Made by a program: the position numbers and the translations under genes. Of a stretch of 37,899 bases of DNA, positions 26,507-33,978 are shown in pieces; positions within the stretch are counted from its first letter, which is position 1, and each line of letters begins with the position of its first letter. The notes under the pieces were generated by a model. It saw only the letters and a list, made by a program, of their open reading frames with translations, was not told the origin of the DNA and searched no databases. Location: positions 1-37,899 of the forward strand of contig BJGC01000020.1 of the NCBI GenBank assembly GCA_014190235.1, read 5' to 3'. The DNA comes from Actinomycetes bacterium (GTDB taxonomy: Bacteria; Actinomycetota; Acidimicrobiia; Acidimicrobiales; Ilumatobacteraceae).

Positions 26507-26512
26507 ACGCTA
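26507..26512 (-). promoter_or_regulatory. -10 box of a leaderless promoter for the renalase-like gene
   Basis: TAGCGT on the minus strand, 7 bases before ATG 26499. This start is well supported by the protein fold, so the match is independent of the start choice. Confidence 0.45.
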
Positions 26513-26545
26513 GTGACGGTGAGTTGAACACACGGAAGTCACGAT

Positions 26546-27055
26546 CTATCGCAATTCGTGAACGCGCAAAATGAGTTCTCGAGACCATGTGTCGAGTTGG
26601 CGACCACTGATGTGTTCGGTGATCTGGATGGCCTGCGAAGAATCTTCTAACATTTGGCTCCAGCGGATATATCCGCCCATGATGCCAACAAGACGATCTC
26701 CGACTTCTTCTGCATGAATGACGATTTTTGCTTCTTTGTTGATCAGATCACGAAGTTCTGTGTAGAACACACGGAGCCATGCATCGAGGTCGTCTGCTCC
26801 GCTGAGTGGACGATGTCGAAATGGCAGATGCAGTTCGTCGTAGGCGTGGAGGTTATGCGGCGCAGCAATAATTGAAACGACGAAGTCGAAATGATTTTCT
26901 CTCAACCAGATGATTTCTTCTTGACGGCGAACGCGACGGTGATTGTCTCCGTAACCACCTGGACGCTCGCAAATAGCGACACGATCTTTGATGATCCACG
27001 TAAAGTTTCGAGGCGTAATACCTAAGGCCCATTTTCCACGCAATTTCGGGGGCAT
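26546..27055 (-). CDS. Dual-specificity-phosphatase-like protein lacking the catalytic cysteine
   Basis: A 169-residue cytosolic protein with the layout of a tyrosine/dual-specificity phosphatase: ITPRNFTWIIKDRVAICERPGG, RRQEEIIWLRENHFDFVVSII, ELHLPFRHRPLSG, then the P-loop position IVIHAEEVGDRLVGIMGGYIRW. The canonical HC(x5)R is here H114-A115-(x5)-R121: the nucleophile Cys is Ala while the His, the Arg and the following helix are kept. This suggests a binding-only pseudophosphatase. ATG 27055 has a strong AGGAG 7 bases upstream, and a TACATT box at 27089-27094. Family assignment rests on pattern, not on a search. Confidence 0.72.
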   Translation of the reverse strand: MPPKLRGKWALGITPRNFTWIIKDRVAICERPGGYGDNHRRVRRQEEIIWLRENHFDFVVSIIAAPHNLHAYDELHLPFRHRPLSGADDLDAWLRVFYTELRDLINKEAKIVIHAEEVGDRLVGIMGGYIRWSQMLEDSSQAIQITEHISGRQLDTWSRELILRVHELR

Positions 27056-27088
27056 TCGGTTCTCCTGGTGATTCTGTTGGCTAGATGA

Positions 27089-27094
27089 AATGTA
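27089..27094 (-). promoter_or_regulatory. -10-like box before the phosphatase-like gene
   Basis: TACATT on the minus strand about 34 bases before ATG 27055. The resulting leader carries the AGGAG ribosome binding site at about 27063-27067. Confidence 0.3.
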
Positions 27095-27149
27095 TTTGTT
27101 CTGGCATTGCCGTGACGAGCAGATGAATCCGCCACCACGCCCGATAAAT

Positions 27150-28016
27150 CTACCGTACAGAACCCAAGACAAGACGCTGTTTGCTCCGACGAATTTCACG
27201 GCCACCACCGATATCACACGCCAAGCGCGCTCCACTAGCGACCATGAGCACTCGCTCGATAGTGGCTTGATCAGGAGGATACGGGTGACTGAGCCACGTG
27301 CGCAGTGCGCGTCGTGCGAGGGCAATTGGTGCCGCGGTGAGGGCTACAGCATCGGTTGGATCAAGTGCAGCCGCAAGAATGTCAAGCAGTTCGTTGTCGT
27401 CGCGCATGACATTGGCCGCACGTGTGAGGATGGGTACAAGATCACGCTGCGACATCGTGTTCATTGCAGGTAAGAGATTGTGTCGAATATTATTGCGGAG
27501 ATAACTGGTGTCGTCATTGGTGTGATCATGCACCACCGAGATGTCAAGTTCGGCGCAGAGCGCGTGCGTGTCGGTGCGACGAAGTTGTAGAAGCGGCCGA
27601 CAAATACCCGGTGTCATGGCTGAGAGTCCTTGTGTGGCGGCTCCGCGCATGAGATTAATGAGCATTGTCTCGGCCTGATCATCAGCAGTGTGTCCGGTCA
27701 TGATGTCAGATGGCAAGACGCCGTATCGGGCAGAGCGAGCGCGGGCTTCAAGGTTGGCGCCATGCTCAATGCTGACACGATGTAACACCACCTCGACTCC
27801 GAGTTGTTGTGCAAGTGATGAAACGAGTTCTACGTCGGTATCTGAATCATCTCGCAGCGAATGATTGACATGGTGGGCGGTGACGTGCAGTCCGTGATTA
27901 ACGGCGAGCACCATCAGTGCCATCGAGTCTGCTCCACCCGAAACTGCACATGACACAGGTGTTGCGCTTGGCGGAAATGTGCACTGGGCTAGAAGTTCAG
28001 CGATGAGTTGAGACAT
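27150..28016 (-). CDS. tilS: tRNA(Ile)-lysidine synthase TilS
   Basis: 288 residues. The PP-loop ATP pyrophosphatase motif SGGADS is at 26-31, followed by VNHSLRDDSDTD, the GHTADDQAET motif and the NLMRGAATQGLSAM segment, all typical of TilS. It makes lysidine at C34 of the CAU-anticodon tRNA(Ile), needed to read AUA. It is shorter than the E. coli protein (about 430), lacking the C-terminal domains, which is common in actinobacteria. ATG 28016 lies 25 bases after the stop of the small membrane protein gene. The usual hpt-ftsH neighbours are absent. Confidence 0.92.
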   Translation of the reverse strand: MSQLIAELLAQCTFPPSATPVSCAVSGGADSMALMVLAVNHGLHVTAHHVNHSLRDDSDTDVELVSSLAQQLGVEVVLHRVSIEHGANLEARARSARYGVLPSDIMTGHTADDQAETMLINLMRGAATQGLSAMTPGICRPLLQLRRTDTHALCAELDISVVHDHTNDDTSYLRNNIRHNLLPAMNTMSQRDLVPILTRAANVMRDDNELLDILAAALDPTDAVALTAAPIALARRALRTWLSHPYPPDQATIERVLMVASGARLACDIGGGREIRRSKQRLVLGSVR

Positions 28017-28041
28017 CGTGTGTCATGACCCATCTGACACG

Positions 28042-28188
28042 CTATTGCTGTTTGCGTTGACGACGACTGGGATAACGCGTGGCAGTTACTTTTACTAAGT
28101 ATCCAATAACGGTTTGCAGAATGGCTCCGACTCCAGCCAAAAGAAGAATAACTCCAAGCCACCAATGCCATACTTCTGCTGCGAACAT
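28042..28188 (-). CDS. Small single-helix membrane protein (48 residues)
   Basis: A 48-residue reading frame opens with MFAAEVWHWW, continues through one hydrophobic helix (LGVILLLAGVGAILQTVIGYLV) and ends in a strongly basic tail (RYPSRRQRKQQ). ATG 28188 is preceded by 7 bases and TACGAT, a clean leaderless promoter. The aromatic N-terminus, helix and basic tail make it look like a genuine conserved small protein, probably with the N-terminus outside and the basic tail in the cytoplasm. I know of no function. It is followed on the same strand by tilS. Confidence 0.72.
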   Translation of the reverse strand: MFAAEVWHWWLGVILLLAGVGAILQTVIGYLVKVTATRYPSRRQRKQQ

Positions 28189-28195
28189 GACTTCT

Positions 28196-28201
28196 ATCGT
28201 A
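28196..28201 (-). promoter_or_regulatory. -10 box of a leaderless promoter for the 48-residue membrane protein
   Basis: TACGAT on the minus strand, 7 bases before ATG 28188. It also supports the reality of the small gene. Confidence 0.45.
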
Positions 28202-28248
28202 GCGAACTGATGCTGTTACCAACGGATCTTGGGGCTTGCAGAATGGGT

Positions 28249-28770
28249 TTATGCAGTCGGGGTCTGAGTCTGGGCAAGTTCAGCGTCTGTATTGTCAAGG
28301 GCGACGACAAAGCGTTCAAATAAGTCAGCAACTTGGATACGTTCATCCGGACTGTATTCCGCCAGGATGTGTGACAATACGGTGAGACGACGAGATGCAA
28401 TGTCGGCATGGCGATCTCGGCCGACTTGAGTGACACGAACTTTCACCACTCGGCCGTCACCGTCGTGAACAACTCGCTCGGCTAAACCGTCTGGGACGAG
28501 TCGTTGGATTGCGCGCGTCGCAGTGCTGGGGTCAATATGCAAGGCCGTGGCAAGATCACACATGCGCCACTCGTCTTGTTGGACTAACAAATCAAGAGTG
28601 TCTACTTGTCCAGGCTCAAGCGCGTCAGGTCCACTTCCAAAAATACGGTCTCGGATTGCACTGGCAGCAGCACCGCGTCGAATATCTCTCCACGCTCTGC
28701 CGATGCGAACTGCAAGTTGGTGTTCGTTGTCCGCTGTGAGATCAACGGGTGATTTTTTCGTTTTGAGCAC
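28249..28770 (-). CDS. MarR-family transcriptional regulator
   Basis: About 173 residues. The winged-helix core is PGQVDTLDLLVQQDEWRMCDLATALHIDPSTATRAIQRLVPDGLAERVVHDGDGRVVKVRVTQVGRD, with the wing DGDGRVV characteristic of MarR. GTG 28770 is chosen because the ATG at 28806 would overlap the divergent hydrolase gene and its promoter; GTG 28770 stands 6 bases after TACCCT. It probably represses itself and the divergent hydrolase from the palindrome between them. The ligand is unknown. Confidence 0.87.
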   Translation of the reverse strand: MLKTKKSPVDLTADNEHQLAVRIGRAWRDIRRGAAASAIRDRIFGSGPDALEPGQVDTLDLLVQQDEWRMCDLATALHIDPSTATRAIQRLVPDGLAERVVHDGDGRVVKVRVTQVGRDRHADIASRRLTVLSHILAEYSPDERIQVADLFERFVVALDNTDAELAQTQTPTA

Positions 28771-28774
28771 ACGG

Positions 28775-28787
28775 CTAGGGTACCTAG
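28775..28787. promoter_or_regulatory. Palindrome with two opposed leaderless promoters (MarR / hydrolase)
   Basis: CTAGG, then GTA, then CCTAG: exact 5-base inverted arms. On the plus strand TAGGGT (28776-28781) lies 7 bases before ATG 28789; on the minus strand TACCCT (28777-28782 region) lies 6 bases before GTG 28770. Both -10 boxes share this palindrome, so one bound dimer would close both genes. The MarR protein is the likely binder (inference). Confidence 0.5.
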
Positions 28788-28788
28788 T

Positions 28789-29484
28789 ATGAGCGATGAT
28801 GCGCACAAAATAACGACTCCGTTAGAGGTGCTCGGGGTCATGGCCAGCCAGAACGTAATGCTGACACCCACGCTGAGACACATTGAGATGTACACGATGA
28901 AGGGATTATTGTCAGCGCTTTGGCACGAACCGACAACGCATCTTTTTTCTGCAGGAGTTGTGACGTGTGGTGGTGCAATGGGCGGACTACTCGGACCAGG
29001 CGAAGGCCTGTATCACGAACTGGGCCAAATATTATCTGCGCGCGGTGTGCCGACACTTCGAGTGAGCTATCGGCGACCCAACGACATGGACGCATGTTGT
29101 GTAGATGTTGCTGCTGCCGTGCAGTTACTTGTGGGAAGCGGCGTTGAACGCGTGGTGATCATGGGACATAGTTTCGGTGGAGCCGTTGCTGTGCGCGTCG
29201 CAGTGGCATTGCCTGACATAGTGGCCGGAGTCGTCACATTTTCTACTCAGTCGGCTGGATGCGAAATTGCAGGTGGTCTCAATGGACGCCCACTTCTTTT
29301 GTTCCATGGCGACAAGGATGAAATCTTGCCAGTAGAGGCAAGCGAAGTCGTGAAGGCAATTGCCGGGCACGGAGATCTGCACATCATGAGCAGCGATGGA
29401 CACCTGTTGGCGCATAGCCAGCAGGTGATACTGGACCTCTTGCTTCCGTGGCTCGACGAGGTTCTTGGTTTACATCCCGAGTGA
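28789..29484 (+). CDS. Alpha/beta-hydrolase (dienelactone-hydrolase-like)
   Basis: A 231-residue cytosolic protein. The nucleophile elbow is VVIMGHSFGGAVAV (Ser in G-H-S-F-G). The acid is in LLLFHGDKDEILP and the histidine in MSSDGHLL. An AGVVTCGGAMGGLLGPGEGLYHEL segment precedes the core as the oxyanion loop. The substrate is unknown. It is divergent from a MarR regulator with overlapping promoters, a pairing common for hydrolases of aromatic or ester compounds. ATG 28789 is the leaderless start. Confidence 0.82.
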   Translation: MSDDAHKITTPLEVLGVMASQNVMLTPTLRHIEMYTMKGLLSALWHEPTTHLFSAGVVTCGGAMGGLLGPGEGLYHELGQILSARGVPTLRVSYRRPNDMDACCVDVAAAVQLLVGSGVERVVIMGHSFGGAVAVRVAVALPDIVAGVVTFSTQSAGCEIAGGLNGRPLLLFHGDKDEILPVEASEVVKAIAGHGDLHIMSSDGHLLAHSQQVILDLLLPWLDEVLGLHPE

Positions 29485-29545
29485 TTTCAGCCACGCTCAA
29501 AGGTGCTAAATATAGGGGGTACACATTTAATGCATTGGGGGAATC

Positions 29546-31114
29546 ATGAGTGCTCGTCGTTATTCAAGGGTCGTATCAGGAGTTGCAGTGTTCGCACTTT
29601 TTGTGGCGGCATGTGGCGGTAGTTCATCGTCAACAGACACAGGCGGTTCTTCTGACAGCACAGTTGCTGGCAGTGCTGCAGACAATGATCTCACTGCATC
29701 ATTGACAGTGGGACTCGATGCCGAGCCATCAAGCCTTGATCCAGCGGGTGACTCATTGAGTTTGGCAAATGGTTCTGTGTATGACGGAATATTTGAAGCG
29801 CTGATGGTGGGTGACTACACCAAAGCGCCAACTCCTTGGCTGGCCAAGACCGTCACTGAGTCGGCAGATCGTTTGTCATGGACACTCGTTATGCAAGATG
29901 GTGTCACCTTTCATGACGGCACACCGTTTGATGCCGCCGCCGTCAAATTTAATCTTGAGCGCCAACGCGTCTCGCCGTATAACGGTTCTGGACTAAAGAA
30001 CATCACTGCTGTTGACGTTGTTGACCCGATGACAGTAAAAATTACATTGGCAGTTGCCTGGACGGCATTTCCAAATGTGTTGTCTGGCATCAATGGTGTC
30101 ATGGTTTCGCCAGCATCGGCTGCAGATCCAGAAAAAGTAAAGCGCAATCCGGTCGGAACTGGTCCATTCACATTTACAGAATGGATTCCTGCCGATCACA
30201 TCTTGCTTACTCGTAACGATGCGTACTGGGGTGAGAACAAGGCTCAACTGGCCTCTCTGACATACAAATTCGTGACGGATGAAACTGCTCGATTAACTGC
30301 TCTGATTGCAGGTGACCTTGACGCAATGACCACAATCGTCAGTGCAAGTGTCAAAGAAGCCGATTCCAAAGGTTTCCAAACCAGTATTCCGCCCGTCAGT
30401 GGCTATGGGAATATTCATTTGAATAACAAAAAACCAGGGCTTGATGATGCCAGAGTTCGCCGCGCACTTGAAATGAGTATTGACCGCGATGCGCTTGCGG
30501 ATGCATTTGATTATTTTGGATACGACACAGAATCTGGCACGCCAATTTCTATGACATCACGTTGGTATTCGGCTCCAGCAACCGCCAACAAGTTTGATCC
30601 AGAAGGAGCGAAAGCCTTACTTGCAGATTACGGCAAGCCTGTCAAGTTCACGATTCAATTACTGCAGGGTTCACAATCATCGGTCGATGCCTTAGCGGCA
30701 ATTGTTGACTACTGGAAACAAGTCGGCATTGAGGCCACAGTCAAGATGGTCCCTGACCTCACAACATACGTGGTCAGCGTGATTACGGGAGCGTACGATG
30801 CCGTTGCGTGGCTAGCCGGCGAAGGAAGCGACCCAGACTCAAGCTTGTTTGCAATTTTGCATACAGGTGGACCAAGTAATTACTCGGTCTTTTCCAATCC
30901 CGACATGGACGCTGCTCTTGACGAAGGACGAAGTGCTCCAGACGAGGCAACTCGCATGGCGGCCTACGCCAAAGCGCAAGACCTGTTCCATTCTCAAATG
31001 CCGTTCATTATCTTGACACATGGTCAAGTTCGAATTTTGGCAACCAAAGATGTGACAGGGCTTACTCAGGCAGCATTCTTTCCGTCACGAACTGCTGGCA
31101 AGAAGGCAAAGTAA
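29546..31114 (+). CDS. ABC transporter substrate-binding lipoprotein, family 5 (DppA/OppA-like)
   Basis: A 522-residue lipoprotein. The signal ends in LFVAAC (Cys23), followed by a Ser/Gly-rich linker, then the SBP_bac_5 fold: GLDAEPSSLDPA, FEALMVGDYT, WTLVMQDGVTFHDGTPFDA, VGTGPFTFTEW, DARVRRALEMSIDRDAL. It binds peptides, nickel or other small solutes outside the cell for the permease encoded downstream. The ATG at 29546 has GGGGGA just upstream, a Shine-Dalgarno site. It heads a four-gene unit that ends in a sulfatase, so a sulfated solute is a possible ligand (inference). Confidence 0.93.
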   Translation: MSARRYSRVVSGVAVFALFVAACGGSSSSTDTGGSSDSTVAGSAADNDLTASLTVGLDAEPSSLDPAGDSLSLANGSVYDGIFEALMVGDYTKAPTPWLAKTVTESADRLSWTLVMQDGVTFHDGTPFDAAAVKFNLERQRVSPYNGSGLKNITAVDVVDPMTVKITLAVAWTAFPNVLSGINGVMVSPASAADPEKVKRNPVGTGPFTFTEWIPADHILLTRNDAYWGENKAQLASLTYKFVTDETARLTALIAGDLDAMTTIVSASVKEADSKGFQTSIPPVSGYGNIHLNNKKPGLDDARVRRALEMSIDRDALADAFDYFGYDTESGTPISMTSRWYSAPATANKFDPEGAKALLADYGKPVKFTIQLLQGSQSSVDALAAIVDYWKQVGIEATVKMVPDLTTYVVSVITGAYDAVAWLAGEGSDPDSSLFAILHTGGPSNYSVFSNPDMDAALDEGRSAPDEATRMAAYAKAQDLFHSQMPFIILTHGQVRILATKDVTGLTQAAFFPSRTAGKKAK

Positions 31115-31147
31115 TTTTATCTGCTATTCCTCTAGAGATTTCTTTAC

Positions 31148-32107
31148 ATGCGTGGATTAGGACAGCGATTTCTGCAGATGACGGCTGTGCTGTTGCTTGT
31201 TGCAGCTGGAACATTCTTTTTGCTCGATCTCATGCCCGGAAGTCCAGCCATTGCGATTTTAGGCACCAGCGCCACCCCTGAGGGCATTGCCAAAGTTGAG
31301 GCCGAGTTGGGACTCGACAAACCCAATATTGAGCGTTTTTTGACGTGGGGTACACACGCTGTTCGTGGTGACCTAGGTGTGTCGTATCGAGATGGAGAGA
31401 ACGTCGCACAAGCCATTCGGCAAAGATTCCCGACATCATTTGAAGTATTGATTCTGACGCAACTTCTGGCTCTGGGCATTGCTGTTCCGGCTGCATTATT
31501 TGCTGCATCTCGACCCGGCAAGCGACGAGATCGAGCCCTCACAACTACATCATTTGCGCTCATTGCAATTCCGCAGTTTGTGATGGCTCTCACTCTTCTT
31601 ATTATCTTTGCCAAACAACTGCAATGGTTTCCGGCGGCTGATTTCGTTCCACTCAATGAGGGAATAATTCGCAACTTGCGGTCTCTTGTCTTGCCTGTCC
31701 TGTCGTTAAGTTTTCCGTTGAGCGGAATATATTTTCAGGTGTTACGCAATGACCTAGTCATCACGATGTCGTCCGATCACATCATGCGCACACGGGCAAG
31801 CGGCTTCAGTGAGCGCATAATTCTCCTGAAATACGCACTTCGTTCTTCGTCGCTCACCCTGTTGGCAGTCGTTGGTCTCAATACAGCTGGACTACTCGGA
31901 GGTGTCCTAATTATTGAGCAGATTTACTCGCTCCCGGGTTTGGGTCGCTTTCTATTTGATGCAGCAACACGTCGTGACATTGTCAAAGTCGAAGGTGCTG
32001 TATTGGTGATTGCTGTTACCTACGTTACCGTCAATCTGTTGGTTGATATGTTGCTGCGAGTTTTTGATCCTCGCGTGAGGGCAGCAAGTATTGGAACACG
32101 ACGATGA
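31148..32107 (+). CDS. ABC transporter permease, DppB/OppB-like
   Basis: 319 residues with about six helices and a large N-terminal outer loop (PGSPAIAILGTSATPEGIAKVEAELGLDKP...GDLGVSYRDGENV), typical of the first permease of peptide/nickel importers. The coupling region TRASGFSERIILLKYALRSSSLTLLAVVG is the EAA-like loop that contacts the ATPase. ATG 31148 follows the substrate-binding gene by 33 bases. Its stop overlaps the start of the next gene by 4 bases (ATGA). Confidence 0.92.
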   Translation: MRGLGQRFLQMTAVLLLVAAGTFFLLDLMPGSPAIAILGTSATPEGIAKVEAELGLDKPNIERFLTWGTHAVRGDLGVSYRDGENVAQAIRQRFPTSFEVLILTQLLALGIAVPAALFAASRPGKRRDRALTTTSFALIAIPQFVMALTLLIIFAKQLQWFPAADFVPLNEGIIRNLRSLVLPVLSLSFPLSGIYFQVLRNDLVITMSSDHIMRTRASGFSERIILLKYALRSSSLTLLAVVGLNTAGLLGGVLIIEQIYSLPGLGRFLFDAATRRDIVKVEGAVLVIAVTYVTVNLLVDMLLRVFDPRVRAASIGTRR

Positions 32108-33978
32108 AACAACTGCTCAGATTCAAACAGCGGTGGGGGATACTCGGGCTGATTGCGATTGCATGGATTGTCGCCTTGGGAGTCTGTGCACTGTTCGGAA
32201 AATTATTCACGTCACATCTCAATCAGGACCTGAAGAATCGATTACAAGCACCATCATTTTCACATCCATTCGGAACCAATAATCTCGGAGTCGACATGCT
32301 CGGCTTAGCCATCAAGGGCGCACGTATTTCAGTCTTGGTCGGACTTGCGGCTACCGCTATCGGATTCATCGGCGGCAGTCTTGTCGGCCTCACTGCTGCG
32401 TATTGGCGTGGGCGAACCGATCGTGTCATTCTCACTTTTCTGGATGCATCTGCTGCTTTTCCATCTTTTGTTGCTGCAATTTCAGTCGTCCTGTTCTGGG
32501 GGAAAAGTGTTCGCAATGTTATTTTGGTGATTGGAGTTCTCACTATTCCTGTCATTGCTCGTATCGTGCGTGCCGCATCGCTGCCACTGGTTGAGCGCGA
32601 TTTTGTGTTGGCTGCACGAATGCAAGGGTCACGGCATAGTCAAATTATTGTGCGTGAACTGATTCCAAATGTCATCCGTCCGCTCTTGGGTTTTGCAATG
32701 ATCACAGTTGGCATCACAATTTCAATTGAAGGTGGTCTGTCGTTTATCGGGGCCGGAGTGCCCGACAATATTGTGACGTGGGGTCAACTGATTGCCAGCG
32801 GTCGAGCAACTGTTGAGGGGTCACCGCATCTTGTGCTGATTCCAGCATCATTGATTTTTGGAACAATATTGGCTCTCAACACACTTTCTTCCAAGTGGTT
32901 GCGTGGCAGACCGTTTCCGGTCATCAAGGAGTCTGTTGTTGAGACAACAGTCAGTGCCAACGCAAGCGACGCAGCCAAAATGATCTCGTCCAACCCGCCA
33001 ACCGATGTGGTGTTGTCAATCGAGAATCTGCATACATATTTTTCAACGCCGTTTGGTTCATTGCGTGCTGTTGACGGAGTCTCACTGCAGTTAAGGCGTG
33101 GCCAAATGGTTGCATTAGTGGGAGAAAGTGGTTCGGGTAAAACAATGATGGCGCGCAGCCTTCTTGGTCTTGTGCCTTCGCCTCCTCGTGTTGCAGGATT
33201 GCCCGGACGGGTCATGTTTGACGGACAAGATCTGCTCTCGCTCAGTAGTGAGGAACTTCGCAAAATACGAGGTCGCCGAATTGCAATGATTTTTCAGGAT
33301 CCGATGACCACGCTGAATCCTGTGATGCGAGTTGGGCGACAGATTGCTGACACTGCCACGTTGCATCTGGGTCTGAGCAAGAAAGAAGCAACCAGGCGGG
33401 CACTTGAGTTGTTGATCGAGGTGGGTGTTCCGGATGCACAAAGAAGGATGCGCGCGTGGCCACACGAACTCAGCGGTGGACTGCGCCAACGTATTGGCAT
33501 TGCGATTGCGTTGGCTGCTGAACCAGAAGTTCTTATTGCCGACGAGCCAACGAGCGCACTTGATGTGACAATTCAGCGGCAGTTACTTGACTTGCTGGAC
33601 AGGCTGCGTCGTTATCGTGGATTATCGATCTTATTTATCACACACGACATGGGAATCGTGGCGAGCCGTGCAGATGAAGTTGCAGTGATGTATTCGGGTC
33701 GCATTGTCGAACAGGGTTCAACGCTCGAAGTATTCGCTCATCCGCGCATGCCATATACCCGAGCATTGTTGGCTTCGATTCCTCGCATTAATCATGAGTC
33801 TCACAAAAAACTTGCTGTCATCGGTGGTATTCCCCCGATCGCAATTGGGCCACGAGTGGGGTGTGCGTTTGCTCCTCGTTGTCCAGACGTGATTGACGCA
33901 TGTCGAACTGAGATACCTCAACTTGTCGGGAACACACATCAGGCGGCGTGTATTCGAAACGTTGTCAGCGCGTCATGA
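32104..33978 (+). CDS. Fused ABC permease (DppC-like) and ATPase (DppD-like)
   Basis: A 624-residue two-domain protein. Residues ~1-270 are a DppC-type permease (HPFGTNNLGVDMLGLAIKGARISVLVG, ARMQGSRHSQIIVRELIPN). After a linker of about 30 residues, residues ~300-624 are the ATPase: Walker A GESGSGKT (340-347), Q-loop FQDP (397-400), signature LSGGLRQR (456-463), Walker B VLIADEP (476-482), and the oligopeptide-type C-terminal CAFAPRCPD with two cysteines. Standard systems have separate DppC, DppD and DppF proteins; here one ATPase domain is present and it is tied to the permease. No second ATPase gene is in the window. It ends with an ATGA overlap into the sulfatase gene. Confidence 0.93.
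   Translation: MKQLLRFKQRWGILGLIAIAWIVALGVCALFGKLFTSHLNQDLKNRLQAPSFSHPFGTNNLGVDMLGLAIKGARISVLVGLAATAIGFIGGSLVGLTAAYWRGRTDRVILTFLDASAAFPSFVAAISVVLFWGKSVRNVILVIGVLTIPVIARIVRAASLPLVERDFVLAARMQGSRHSQIIVRELIPNVIRPLLGFAMITVGITISIEGGLSFIGAGVPDNIVTWGQLIASGRATVEGSPHLVLIPASLIFGTILALNTLSSKWLRGRPFPVIKESVVETTVSANASDAAKMISSNPPTDVVLSIENLHTYFSTPFGSLRAVDGVSLQLRRGQMVALVGESGSGKTMMARSLLGLVPSPPRVAGLPGRVMFDGQDLLSLSSEELRKIRGRRIAMIFQDPMTTLNPVMRVGRQIADTATLHLGLSKKEATRRALELLIEVGVPDAQRRMRAWPHELSGGLRQRIGIAIALAAEPEVLIADEPTSALDVTIQRQLLDLLDRLRRYRGLSILFITHDMGIVASRADEVAVMYSGRIVEQGSTLEVFAHPRMPYTRALLASIPRINHESHKKLAVIGGIPPIAIGPRVGCAFAPRCPDVIDACRTEIPQLVGNTHQAACIRNVVSAS

Noticed and set aside
27989-28222. Minus-strand 77-residue frame over the start of tilS
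   Set aside because: It overlaps both tilS and the 48-residue membrane protein, which has a far better composition and promoter in another frame.
31131-31136. TCTAGA palindrome before the DppB-like gene as an operator
   Set aside because: Six bases only, without flanking symmetry; expected by chance.
29546-33978. Transporter as a dedicated nickel importer
   Set aside because: The binding protein has no visible metal-binding signature beyond the general family-5 fold, and the sulfatase coupling points elsewhere; the ligand is left open.
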